Below, in pieces: positions 1 through 7,849 of a stretch of 64,000 nt of DNA (position 1 is its first letter; each line of letters opens with the position of its first letter). The translations under genes and the position numbers were made by a program. Under the pieces are notes generated by a model. The model did no database searches. It saw only the letters and a list, made by a program, of their open reading frames with translations, and had not been told where the DNA came from. Origin of the DNA: Chitinophagales bacterium (GTDB lineage: Bacteria > Bacteroidota > Bacteroidia > Chitinophagales > Chitinophagaceae); contig JAFLBJ010000001.1 in the NCBI GenBank assembly GCA_017303415.1, forward strand, positions 1,736,001 through 1,800,000, in the 5' to 3' direction.

Positions 1-1
1 A

Positions 2-592
2 ACAGTTTCTGAAAAGTTCTCTGGAATGACTGTTCAGACTGATATCGATATGCCAATTATTTTTATAAATAAAGATTTACCAAATGATCATAAAAGATTT
101 ACTCTTGCTCATGAGCTTGGGCATTTAATAATGCATATTCCATTTTCAAATGATCCAGAGTTTATTTCTGCCCTTAAAGATCTAGATGAATTAGAGAAAC
201 AGGCAGATTATTTTGCGGGAGCATTTTTGATGCCAGCTGATCCAATAAAACGTCAAACGAATAATACTTTTACATATTCTCGCTTAACTGAGTTAAAACT
301 TTATTGGAGGGTTTCAAAGCAAGCTCTTATTTATAGGGCAAAAGAGCTTAAAATTATTCCAGAACACAAATTCACAAACCTATTTGTTGAACTAAGTAGA
401 AATGGAGAAAGAAAAAGAGAATTATTAGAAGTGCCAATTGATGAACCAAGGCTTTTCAAAGAAATGTTGAATCTTTGGGAAACACAATTTGAAAAAAGTA
501 GAAAAGAGCTATCTGAAGAAATGGCTGGTATTCCTTTGGAAGAATTCGAAGAGTGGCTTGGATTTCCTAGACCTTTACTTAGAGCGGTTTAA
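2..592 (+). CDS. ImmA/IrrE-family metallopeptidase, 5' partial
   Basis: The reading frame is open from position 2, so the first ATG at 26 is probably internal and the N-terminus lies outside the window. A zinc-binding HELGH motif (residues 29-33 counted from that ATG) is followed by the family's downstream element with an acidic residue and the run ADYFAGAFLMP. ImmA-type peptidases usually cleave a partner repressor of a mobile element, and many carry an N-terminal Xre-type helix-turn-helix that would be in the missing part. It faces the nitroreductase gene with a 277-bp gap. Whether it regulates this element or is a toxin/antitoxin component cannot be told from here. Confidence 0.85.
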   Translation, partial: TVSEKFSGMTVQTDIDMPIIFINKDLPNDHKRFTLAHELGHLIMHIPFSNDPEFISALKDLDELEKQADYFAGAFLMPADPIKRQTNNTFTYSRLTELKLYWRVSKQALIYRAKELKIIPEHKFTNLFVELSRNGERKRELLEVPIDEPRLFKEMLNLWETQFEKSRKELSEEMAGIPLEEFEEWLGFPRPLLRAV

Positions 593-869
593 CTATAAAG
601 CTTTTATTTGTTATGTCTATTTTAAAAATCGCCTACTAGCACGAACAAAATTATATTTCATATAGGAAGCCCAAATTCTAAACACATAGTCTACCAACAA
701 AAAACCAGGTTTTAAATTCTCATTTGTTGTTCTAACTGGATTTAATAATTTACTGCTAGATGCTCGCTAATATTTAATCATAAGGAATCTTTATTTAGAA
801 ACAGATTGAAATCTTTACAGAGAGAATAAATTTAAGTGAATTAAAATTTCCAAAATTATTATCCTTGAT
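593..869. other. AT-rich convergent gap, no gene seen
   Basis: The gap lies between the convergent peptidase and nitroreductase genes. I see only AT-rich sequence with a loose inverted repeat (CAACAAA near 690 and TTTGTTG near 735 enclosing AAAACC/GGTTTT), which might end transcription. No convincing ORF, RNA gene or promoter. Confidence 0.4.
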
Positions 870-1529
870 TCACCCTATTAATAATCCACCAACACCAAAA
901 ACATTCCCATACTTCTTAAACATCCTCGATATGTATGGTTCACCAAGTGAACCAATTGAACAACTATTTACATCTAAAGCGGTAGCTGAAATCTGAAGAC
1001 AATAAATCAATGCTCCAGCATCCCTCCAAACTAGAGATAAAGGATTTTCATATTTCATAGCCGTTCTCCCAGGGTGTGCGATAAACCAAATAATTGTAGC
1101 ATCTTGCGTAGGTAGAATAGAATTTAAGTGACTGATAAATTCTTCAATATCCCTTTTCTCTATATACAGTGTATTTAATGAATGATCAAATGGGTTATAA
1201 TAGCAAAGTTCATTCTTTCCAATACAAGGAGACATCACAAGTATATCAATTGGATGTCTTGCTCCTGCAGAAGGAGATGCCCTATGTGAAATTATATATC
1301 CACTTTCCAAGACATCAGTAGTTAAAACTTTCGAGGAAAGAAAAAGTACTTGATTAAGTTTATCAATATCCAATTTTGAAAACACCCTGTTTGATCTTCG
1401 ATTTTTTATAGTCTGAATAAAATCTATTTGGGGAAGGTCTAATTCTTTTGCTAATTCTATTCTTTTTAAAATAGGGTAATAAAAATATTTAGAAACATCC
1501 TCTTTAATTTTAGGAACTGGATTTTTCAT
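870..1529 (-). CDS. SagB/nitroreductase-family FMN oxidoreductase
   Basis: A 219-residue protein of the nitroreductase superfamily. Visible signatures are the phosphate-binding RRSNRVFS near residues 44-51, PSAGARHPIDILV in the middle, and a C-terminal helix with NPLSLVWRDAGALI and SCSIGS, the pattern of SagB-type FMN enzymes. SagB proteins oxidise azolines in modified peptides, and others reduce or oxidise small heterocycles. I chose the ATG at 1529 because it sits one base after the QueC-like stop codon; an ATG at 1565 would give 12 more residues and a 35-bp overlap, and cannot be excluded. As last gene of the glycosylase operon it probably acts on the nucleobase or adduct handled by its neighbours. 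The substrate is unknown. Confidence 0.8.
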   Translation of the reverse strand: MKNPVPKIKEDVSKYFYYPILKRIELAKELDLPQIDFIQTIKNRRSNRVFSKLDIDKLNQVLFLSSKVLTTDVLESGYIISHRASPSAGARHPIDILVMSPCIGKNELCYYNPFDHSLNTLYIEKRDIEEFISHLNSILPTQDATIIWFIAHPGRTAMKYENPLSLVWRDAGALIYCLQISATALDVNSCSIGSLGEPYISRMFKKYGNVFGVGGLLIG

Positions 1530-1530
1530 T

Positions 1531-2124
1531 TCAAAACAAATTGAGCTCTGAGACAACGTTGGCATACTTAAAACATCCTCTACAATTACCGCATGGGATT
1601 GCAGACTTATGGCAAGAGTGTGCCCAAAGCAATATGTTTTTAGGAATGTTGGAAACTGATATTAACTCTGAGGTTGTCATTTCAATTGCAGGGCAAGTAA
1701 CACTGATCTTACCCTCTTGAAAATTTGACAATTGATTCATAATATCGTAAAAAAACTTTGTTCCATCAGAATGAAACTCGTCAGTTTTTACAGAGCCAAC
1801 CATTATTTCATTGACTTCCAGAGTAATTGCTTTCATCAAAGCAAAAGTAATTAGTAGTTGATTTCTAAAAGGCCACCACTCTGTAGAAGGTGATATTGCA
1901 GCCGCTCCTTTCCCAACTAGATCGCCACTACCTAACTCAGCGCAATTAACTGATATTATATGATGTTCAATTCCAAGAATATTAGTCACTTCTTTACTTG
2001 AAATTATTTCCTTTGAAGCAGGCAATTGTCCATAATCTATTGTAAAAGCTAAACTTGGCTTTTTCCAGTAAGCCAATGCAATAGAATCCATCCCACCAGA
2101 TAGAAGTATAGCTTTTTTAGACAT
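1531..2124 (-). CDS. QueC-like 7-cyano-7-deazaguanine synthase homologue
   Basis: 197 residues, slightly shorter than typical QueC. It has the PP-loop ATP pyrophosphatase motif SGGMDS (9-14) and a C-terminal zinc site of four cysteines (about C171, C178, C181, C184) in the pattern C-x6-CGNCRGC. QueC turns 7-carboxy-7-deazaguanine into the nitrile preQ0 by adenylation and amide formation. No queD, queE, queF or tgt gene is nearby, so a role in tRNA queuosine is unlikely. QueC-like enzymes also occur as Cap9 in type IV CBASS and as QatC in Qat anti-phage systems, where adenylation chemistry has been recruited for immunity. It overlaps the preceding fusion gene by 8 bp, so translation is probably coupled. 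Confidence 0.88.
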   Translation of the reverse strand: MSKKAILLSGGMDSIALAYWKKPSLAFTIDYGQLPASKEIISSKEVTNILGIEHHIISVNCAELGSGDLVGKGAAAISPSTEWWPFRNQLLITFALMKAITLEVNEIMVGSVKTDEFHSDGTKFFYDIMNQLSNFQEGKISVTCPAIEMTTSELISVSNIPKNILLWAHSCHKSAIPCGNCRGCFKYANVVSELNLF

Positions 2125-3322
2125 TCTCGGATAACAACCAAAGAGTTTTATAAATAGCAGTTGTCAAATCTCGTTCTAAAATACAGCTAGTGCCTTCTAA
2201 CATTTTTACAGATTCTTCAGACTCATTTTCGACATATGCAATAACTGGTATTTTTTTTGAAACTGCGTAACCGATCTCAAATAATGTTCCAGAATCTAAA
2301 CCATCAAGTATGGCAAAAACTAACTTTGACTTTGCCAAGCCTTTTAAATCTTTCTCTACAACTTCAGATGCCAACCCATGCCCAATATCATGCCAAGGGG
2401 AAAATACTTTTAAATTCAAATCAATAAATGCGCATCGAACTTGATCTATTAACCATCTTTCAGAGTACGTAAAAAAAGGGCCTGCTAAATATACTTGCCC
2501 CTTTGGGTAAGTCTTGATTTCTAATGGCGAGTATAAATTTATTTTTGAGAAATTGAAATTTCGTGTATGTGAATATGCTGCAGTACATATCGAAGCCTGT
2601 TTCGCAGATTTAATTGCATCTTTAGAAGAAAACCAGTGAAACGCAAAAACAGCAGCGAAAACATCACCTGTTCCGATTGGCCAAACCAAAGGTGTTTTAT
2701 AGACCGGAATAATCGTAGAGTTTTTTCCTTTATTTGTTACAACCATGGCTCCTTTAGGTCCCATTTTTAAAACTAAAACATCTACCTTTTCAACTTTAAA
2801 AAAATACTCCTTAATCTTAGCAACTTTAAAACTTTTTGCCAAATAACTAGCTTCACTTTGATTGACGATATAGACTAAATTTTGTGCTTTGGAACCTGTT
2901 TTTGAAAAGGGCACAGGATTAGCTGGTGATTGTGGATCGTATACTACATAGTCACCAGCTACTTTTGCATTACCTTCAAAAAATCCGTAGTATAAAATAT
3001 TCTTTCCAGTAATATTCATGGAGTTTAAGCTCCGATTAATAGTATCTGGTCTTGGAAATATTCTAGGATTAATTAATGGATGATCATAGTAAAAAGATAT
3101 CTGTTTATCTATAGGTGTAATATGACTTTTTATTTTAGGAAACTCTTTTGATAAAAGTTCTAAGAAATAGGATGTGTTATCATCTCCAAAGGTGTAGAAA
3201 TCGATATTTTCTTTGGGACTAAGGCTATTAAAGACTCTACTTCCCCGGAGCCCAGACCCAAATTTCTCCTCCCATCTCGGTTCCAAGCAGTATTCGTCAT
3301 ATGTGCCACCTACAATTATCAT
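2117..3322 (-). CDS. PfkB-like kinase / nucleoside 2-deoxyribosyltransferase fusion
   Basis: 401 residues with two enzyme domains. The N-terminal about 265 residues resemble PfkB sugar/nucleoside kinases, ending in the GTGDVFAA motif near residue 220 that carries the catalytic Asp. From about residue 275 the chain is a nucleoside 2-deoxyribosyltransferase: VYLAGPFF, then FSPWHDIGHG, then LDGLDSGTLFEIGYA. That family exchanges or hydrolyses the base of a deoxynucleoside. The ATG at 3322 is chosen over the upstream TTG at 3346 because it makes a 4-bp ATGA overlap with the preceding gene. In context it could release, attach or phosphorylate an unusual nucleobase or nucleoside for the QueC-like partner. 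That role is inference; the domain calls are firm. Confidence 0.85.
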   Translation of the reverse strand: MIIVGGTYDEYCLEPRWEEKFGSGLRGSRVFNSLSPKENIDFYTFGDDNTSYFLELLSKEFPKIKSHITPIDKQISFYYDHPLINPRIFPRPDTINRSLNSMNITGKNILYYGFFEGNAKVAGDYVVYDPQSPANPVPFSKTGSKAQNLVYIVNQSEASYLAKSFKVAKIKEYFFKVEKVDVLVLKMGPKGAMVVTNKGKNSTIIPVYKTPLVWPIGTGDVFAAVFAFHWFSSKDAIKSAKQASICTAAYSHTRNFNFSKINLYSPLEIKTYPKGQVYLAGPFFTYSERWLIDQVRCAFIDLNLKVFSPWHDIGHGLASEVVEKDLKGLAKSKLVFAILDGLDSGTLFEIGYAVSKKIPVIAYVENESEESVKMLEGTSCILERDLTTAIYKTLWLLSENV

Positions 3323-3651
3323 TTTGCAGTAATTAGTATTTGACAATCAGCTCCATCTATTTTTAAAATTCTTGCGTGGTATATATGTCCTTTAACAATA
3401 CAATCTATTAGCATCTTTGGATTTGTCGTAAAAATGGAGCCCAATCTCCTATTACCAGAAGCCACAGCAATCAGCGGGCCTGTAGCAGTCTGTAATTCCA
3501 CATCCAAATAATCTCCAACTTTTAGTGTTTTTAATACTGTCGGGTCTGGAGACGTGACATTAGTCTTAATGGAAATATGTTTACAATCTGCTATAGGTAT
3601 TCCTCCTCCTCCTCCTAAATTAGCTCCACCACCTGATGAACTACCGGACAT
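3319..3651 (-). CDS. Small protein with Gly/Ser-rich N-terminal tail
   Basis: 110 residues. The first 17 residues are almost only Gly, Ser, Ala and Asn (MSGSSSGGGANLGGGGG), clearly a flexible tail. The rest is a compact, beta-rich-looking domain with two Cys near positions 83 and 103. I do not recognise the domain. The gene starts 15 bp after the glycosylase stop and overlaps the next gene by 4 bp, so it belongs to the operon. QatB proteins of Qat defence, encoded beside a QueC-like QatC, also begin with a short Gly/Ser-rich tail as I remember them, so this could be the polypeptide that the QueC-like enzyme modifies. That is speculation from gene context and tail composition only. Confidence 0.7.
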   Translation of the reverse strand: MSGSSSGGGANLGGGGGIPIADCKHISIKTNVTSPDPTVLKTLKVGDYLDVELQTATGPLIAVASGNRRLGSIFTTNPKMLIDCIVKGHIYHARILKIDGADCQILITAK

Positions 3652-3666
3652 ATAAAATCTGTTTTC

Positions 3667-4467
3667 TTATGAATTAAATTGTTGAATAGCAAATCTGTTA
3701 TTTCTTTTCATATAGTCCCAGATTATTGCATCCATATCAGAAGCTGATACACCAATACCATCACAAAATAATAAGTACTGCTTTTCAAGCTTTAGATAAT
3801 CTCTGTTAATATTAACACCAGGTTCAAAAAAGCCAGTTAAGACACCTGCGCGTAACAAATGAATATCAATTATTGCTACCTTATTACTACTAAGCCAATT
3901 TCGAGTTATCCAAGATGCTGTTTTTAATCCAACTCCATCTATACTTAAAAGCCAGTTCCTTAATGTCAAATCACAGTCTGTAGGAATCAAATCTATATCT
4001 TCACGATTTAGTAATTTATGAATAAATCGACTTTTTTGTTTTGCAAAGCGATACTTGATTTTTTTTCCCTGTTGGAGTTCGAAAGGCTCGGAAAGTACTT
4101 CATATATTTCCTCAAATCCAATTCCTGGACTACAAAGGTCTTGACTTTTCAATCTTATAAATGCTGCAATTCCTATTTCCGACGGTATACCATACCCTCC
4201 AAGTAAACAGACTATAATTTCTTCTAAAATGGAATTAGACAACCTATGATTAATTGTCACTGCTTTAGAGGATGCTAAAATAAATTGCAGTTTCCAAAAA
4301 GACGGAGTAAAAAGTTGACAATAATTACCCCATCTAACACCTGGCATAACATCACTATCCTCATTTGGAAATTCATCTAAGTTTGTTTTGACGAAACTCC
4401 AAATATTACTTTCATCTAGGCAATAAGTAAATGAGCTACTCTCTCTTGAATAGGCAGTTGATGGCAT
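3667..4467 (-). CDS. HhH-GPD DNA glycosylase, OGG-like
   Basis: 266 residues. The helix-hairpin-helix signature DGVGLKTASW includes the catalytic Lys at about K182, and the matching acidic residue is in IIDIH at about D201, so it looks like a bifunctional base-excision glycosylase/lyase of the 8-oxoguanine (OGG/AGOG-like) branch. Such enzymes flip out and remove damaged or modified bases and nick the strand. OGG-like proteins are known ancillary parts of type IV CBASS, and the unrelated Brig1 glycosylase acts on modified phage DNA. It is the first gene of the five-gene operon and has its own promoter-like sequence just upstream. Substrate unknown; phage or element DNA carrying a modified base is a natural guess. 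Confidence 0.85.
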   Translation of the reverse strand: MPSTAYSRESSSFTYCLDESNIWSFVKTNLDEFPNEDSDVMPGVRWGNYCQLFTPSFWKLQFILASSKAVTINHRLSNSILEEIIVCLLGGYGIPSEIGIAAFIRLKSQDLCSPGIGFEEIYEVLSEPFELQQGKKIKYRFAKQKSRFIHKLLNREDIDLIPTDCDLTLRNWLLSIDGVGLKTASWITRNWLSSNKVAIIDIHLLRAGVLTGFFEPGVNINRDYLKLEKQYLLFCDGIGVSASDMDAIIWDYMKRNNRFAIQQFNS

Positions 4468-4487
4468 AACTAGCTTTATGAGAAAAG

Positions 4488-4518
4488 CAAATGTATACTA
4501 TAATTTAATATCATGAAA
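4488..4518 (-). promoter_or_regulatory. Candidate promoter of the glycosylase-QueC operon
   Basis: On the minus strand TTT (4518-4516) is followed by exactly 20 nt and a perfect TACATTTG -7 box (4495-4488), the Bacteroidota sigma pattern. The ATG of the glycosylase is 20 bp further on, giving a short leader. It suggests that the five genes are transcribed separately from the PIN gene upstream. Confidence 0.5.
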
Positions 4519-4547
4519 CCTGGACCAAAATTACTAAGTAATTACAC

Positions 4548-5543
4548 TTATTTTTTAAAACTATCACCTTTTGAGCCAGTATCATATCGATAACCACAAA
4601 TAGAACAAACATACTGATATGTGTGTCCCCCATACTTAGATTTTAAATAAGATCCATGAGAAAATGAGTTTTCAGCATCACAAACTGGGCACTTTAAAGG
4701 CATGGCAAAACCTCCACCATAGTAAATATTCTTTGCCATTATTTGGTAAGGTTCTTCATTTGAAATCTTTTCTAATTGGCTGCTAGATGGCAGAGATTTT
4801 ATAACTTCTTTTCTATTAAAATCACTAAGGGCTTCGCTAAGTTTAGTATATACTGAAACTTCAATTTCCGGATTTATTTCTTTGAGCTCTTTATATAACA
4901 AGGGATTTAAAAATATTGAATCCCCGTAAGAGTTAAAAAAATCCTGATCCGTAGAGACTATCCAAAGTTTGGTAATATTTTTGGAATTTCCCAGTATTTG
5001 AAGCCAATTGATTTGATCACCAACAGGATCATTAAATTTTCCAGGAGGAGTTCCCACTTGTTTACGCTTTTGGGCATCATCATATATCTTTTTAGATGTC
5101 TTTAATGGATTCTTAAATACTACCTCAAGATTTCGAGAAACCTTATCGTTAGATTGACTAATTTCTTTTAAAGTATTTGTACTTATATCTTTCAGTTCCT
5201 CATTTAAATCTTCTAAGTCCGCTTCTATTTTTTTTCTTTTTTTATTCCATTTAGATAATTTTGGATTATGATCATCGTCGAGATGTTCTGGCAAAAATGT
5301 CCTGACAAAACCAACTTGCTTCGTATAATTCTCAATAGAATTAATAAATACAGAAAGTTTATTCCTGTTAATTTCGTCAATAATTTGAGATGTAATTATT
5401 ATTTTACCTGATAATTCAACAAGAGAAGATAATAATTTTTTAAATTCTGGTTTGTTAGAGTTATAAAAGCCCAGATAAATATTGGTGTCAATAAATATTT
5501 TTCTTACTTCTGGGTGTCCAAAATTTGCAGCATTGCGTTCCAT
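4548..5543 (-). CDS. PIN-domain (DUF4935-like) protein with C-terminal zinc ribbon
   Basis: 331 residues from the ATG at 5543; the frame also opens at a TTG at 5552. The N-terminal KIFIDTNIYLGFY and the conserved acidic positions IIDEIN, GDQINW and STDQDFF mark a PIN-like nuclease fold related to DUF4935. A charged, helix-rich insertion occupies roughly residues 85-165. The C-terminus has a CPVC...CSIC pair, a zinc ribbon of the kind that binds nucleic acid. PIN proteins are RNases, many acting as toxins or in defence. It lies 80 bp upstream of the glycosylase operon on the same strand, but a promoter lies between, so membership in that system is uncertain. Confidence 0.75.
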   Translation of the reverse strand: MERNAANFGHPEVRKIFIDTNIYLGFYNSNKPEFKKLLSSLVELSGKIIITSQIIDEINRNKLSVFINSIENYTKQVGFVRTFLPEHLDDDHNPKLSKWNKKRKKIEADLEDLNEELKDISTNTLKEISQSNDKVSRNLEVVFKNPLKTSKKIYDDAQKRKQVGTPPGKFNDPVGDQINWLQILGNSKNITKLWIVSTDQDFFNSYGDSIFLNPLLYKELKEINPEIEVSVYTKLSEALSDFNRKEVIKSLPSSSQLEKISNEEPYQIMAKNIYYGGGFAMPLKCPVCDAENSFSHGSYLKSKYGGHTYQYVCSICGYRYDTGSKGDSFKK

Positions 5544-5668
5544 AATTTTCAAGAATAAGCATTTTAAAGATACCTATTTTATCGAAATCCTCTTTTTTTA
5601 TGAAGCTAAGTTCTTAAAAAATAATTAGGGAGTATTTAAAAAAGAAACTAAATATGGCACCTGTAGTA

Positions 5669-6247
5669 TTATCTAAAATGTACTTTCCCACTCACAATTT
5701 TCAAAATATGATCTCTGTATAAATTTGCAATTGAATTTTTTGACTTTTCATTGGCTTCGAATAATAATTTATTGAAAAACCCATTTCCCAAGCTATCTAT
5801 CAGCTTTAAAAACTCTTCCTTTTTCATATTAAGATATAACAGTTTTATAAAAGACCATTTTTCAATTGAAAGTGGAATAAGGTCAAGATTTTTAACATAA
5901 TTAGGCAACATACAATCGAGTTGTTGAAATCTAGACTCATGAATTACAGTGTAATCCAGAAACCGAGAGTTCATTCTTCGCAATAGACTTTTGTACTCAT
6001 TCAGGTTTTTAACAAGCAGCGAATAATCTGTAAACTCCTTGAGACATAATTCATAACAGTCATCAGAAATCCCTTTTTTGGCCTCCAAAATCCGGGAAAT
6101 TTCAACTCGGTGATAATAGTTAAATTGTTTACACTTATGAGAACAATATAATTTACCTGCCCTGGGAACCCTGAAAGCCGCTCCACACACGATACAGGCC
6201 TTGTTTCTGATTATGTCAAATGTTACAGATTCTGTTACCATATCCAT
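5669..6247 (-). CDS. Element-borne zinc-finger protein, unknown function
   Basis: 192 residues. Near the N-terminus a CIVC...CSHKC cluster followed by QFNYYHR looks like a treble-clef or recombination-type zinc finger of the sort that is common in Bacteroidota mobile elements. The rest is mostly helical and I do not recognise it. It sits between the ATPase gene (91-bp gap) and the PIN gene (125-bp gap), all on the minus strand. A DNA-binding role in element maintenance is plausible but not shown. Confidence 0.6.
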   Translation of the reverse strand: MDMVTESVTFDIIRNKACIVCGAAFRVPRAGKLYCSHKCKQFNYYHRVEISRILEAKKGISDDCYELCLKEFTDYSLLVKNLNEYKSLLRRMNSRFLDYTVIHESRFQQLDCMLPNYVKNLDLIPLSIEKWSFIKLLYLNMKKEEFLKLIDSLGNGFFNKLLFEANEKSKNSIANLYRDHILKIVSGKVHFR

Positions 6248-6338
6248 ACTCTTTTATTATCAAATCAATGCTAAAATCTTATGATATTAAGGCCAAAATG
6301 TTTCCAAGTTTCCAAAAGCTGAATGGAAACCTGGAAAC

Positions 6339-7346
6339 CTAGTTTTCCTTATTTTGAGCTAGCTTTTGACAAATTTTATAAATAGTCCCTTTTTTGGATT
6401 TGTTCCCTAAGAACTTCTCAGCAAGCTGTTCCAGGTTTAATTCACCTTTTAAATGCTCTTCGTATATTTCTTGCTTTAGTTTTTCAGGAATACATCTTGA
6501 ATTTTTGGCCGGCAAGTAATCAATTTCATCAACGTCTTTATCTATCAATTCAAAATAAAGAAAGTCGGGGAACGCACTTGAAGGATCTGCACTTTTAATT
6601 TCAACCAAATTAGTTGTATTATAACCCTCGCTGCAAAATCTAGACTTATCAGGAACAATAAGTCTTTGATTTGAATATTTGGTTTTTCGAATCAGAGTCA
6701 CATGGTCTGCAAAATCTGCTAAAGCCCCTGGGCCATACATTAAATCCGCATTTGATTGATTTTGATTTGTACCCTTATTTGTATGGTTTATAAGAACTAC
6801 AGTAGTGTTAAATTCATTTATTAAATCATCCAGCAGAGAGAGTACTTTTCTAATATTTGCATTTGTAATTTCCCTCTCTTTCTCTTCTCCACAGATGATA
6901 TTTGAATAAAGCTTATAATTATCTATGATCGTGATGATAGGTTGATATATTTGAACCATTAATTTAATTTCATTAATCTTACTTTGGCAGTCCCTATAGC
7001 TTGTGATATACAGTTCATGCTTTCTCTTAAGCCCTAATTCATTTTCAAAGTATTTACGTATCGGTTCAGTAAAGGCTTTAAATTCCTTTTCCGATAATTC
7101 GAGATTAAAAAACAAAACATTCCCAAAAGAATTAATACGATATCCCAATATTTCTTCACATTCATAGATAATGGCGTAAGCTATAAATAGTAACAATCTT
7201 GTCTTTCCAGTTCCCCTTTCCGCAGCTATAATATTTTTGCCAAATTTTTTAATTAGCCCTTCAATTACAAATTCAGGAATATACCCTGCATATAATTTAG
7301 CAATTTCAGTATCGGTTTTTGTGGCTTCATTTATGGAGTTTTTCAT
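6339..7346 (-). CDS. RepA/RecA-like AAA ATPase
   Basis: 335 residues. Walker A ERGTGKTRLL with Lys about K48, a Walker B-like ITIIDNYKL near residue 145, and a VVLINHTNKG segment further on match the RecA-fold AAA_25 group that includes plasmid RepA helicases. The C-terminal about 60 residues look like a small helix-turn-helix. Such proteins probably help replicate or process the excised element. Start ATG at 7346 shares TAATG with the stop of the upstream HTH gene, so the two are translationally coupled. Confidence 0.8.
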   Translation of the reverse strand: MKNSINEATKTDTEIAKLYAGYIPEFVIEGLIKKFGKNIIAAERGTGKTRLLLFIAYAIIYECEEILGYRINSFGNVLFFNLELSEKEFKAFTEPIRKYFENELGLKRKHELYITSYRDCQSKINEIKLMVQIYQPIITIIDNYKLYSNIICGEEKEREITNANIRKVLSLLDDLINEFNTTVVLINHTNKGTNQNQSNADLMYGPGALADFADHVTLIRKTKYSNQRLIVPDKSRFCSEGYNTTNLVEIKSADPSSAFPDFLYFELIDKDVDEIDYLPAKNSRCIPEKLKQEIYEEHLKGELNLEQLAEKFLGNKSKKGTIYKICQKLAQNKEN

Positions 7347-7651
7347 TATATGGAATTTTCAAGTAATGAATAAATATCTTCCATTGCATAGTAAACTGTC
7401 TTCCCGATCTTCTTAAATGGAAGCTTGCCTGATTTTCTAACCTGCCAGAACCAGGTAACCTTTTTATCTAAGATTTCCATTGCTTGTTTCTCAGTAACAT
7501 ATCCTTTAAGTGTTGGTAGATTTTTACTCTCCAGTAATTCAAGAATTTTATCCTGTTTATTTAGAATTGATTCAAGCAGATCTTCAGGAACAATTACCAA
7601 AGGAGAATTTTGCCTGAATATGGTTTCATTTGAGATATTGTTTTCTTTCAT
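7346..7651 (-). CDS. Helix-turn-helix/excisionase-family protein
   Basis: 101 residues. The C-terminal half (YVTEKQAMEILDKKVTWFWQ, then KLPFKKIGKTVYYAMEDI) is the MerR/excisionase-type winged helix (HTH_17) that appears next to integrases in Bacteroidota elements. The first 45 residues are probably a coiled linker. It is coupled by a one-base overlap to the RepA-like ATPase. Likely a DNA-binding protein that steers excision or represses element genes. Confidence 0.8.
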   Translation of the reverse strand: MKENNISNETIFRQNSPLVIVPEDLLESILNKQDKILELLESKNLPTLKGYVTEKQAMEILDKKVTWFWQVRKSGKLPFKKIGKTVYYAMEDIYSLLENSI

Positions 7652-7701
7652 TTTTCATTATTTCCTCAAACTTCGAAAGTAATCGTTGAAAAAAAACAAC
7701 A

Positions 7702-7724
7702 CCCCCAAAAGTGCCCCCAAAAGT
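7702..7724. repeat. Two tandem CCCCCAAAAGT copies
   Basis: The 11-mer CCCCCAAAAGT occurs at 7702-7712 and 7714-7724, in the gap upstream of the helix-turn-helix gene. In an otherwise AT-rich region the C-runs stand out. It may be an operator for the adjacent HTH protein; nothing more can be said. Confidence 0.4.
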
Positions 7725-7849
7725 TTCTACTGAAATTCAGGCTTATATGGATCCGATGAATGATTTTTGAAGGTGTAAAGGAATAGTATATTCTACTATT
7801 CAAGCCCAGGATGTAAATCTTGGGCTAATTTTATATACAGAGTTAATAG

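Noticed and set aside
1531-2124. Ordinary queuosine/preQ0 biosynthesis gene
   Set aside because: No queD, queE, queF or tgt gene is adjacent, and the gene sits in foreign AT-rich DNA with defence-like partners.
870-4467. Canonical QatABCD system
   Set aside because: No QatA ATPase and no TatD-like QatD; only a QueC-like enzyme and a Gly-tailed protein resemble it.
870-4467. Canonical type IV CBASS
   Set aside because: No CD-NTase and no CBASS effector are visible in the window, although both could lie left of position 1; the TGT-like gene is also missing.
6001-6186. 61-residue ORF inside the zinc-finger gene, same strand but another frame
   Set aside because: It overlaps a better ORF with a recognisable zinc motif and lacks its own features.
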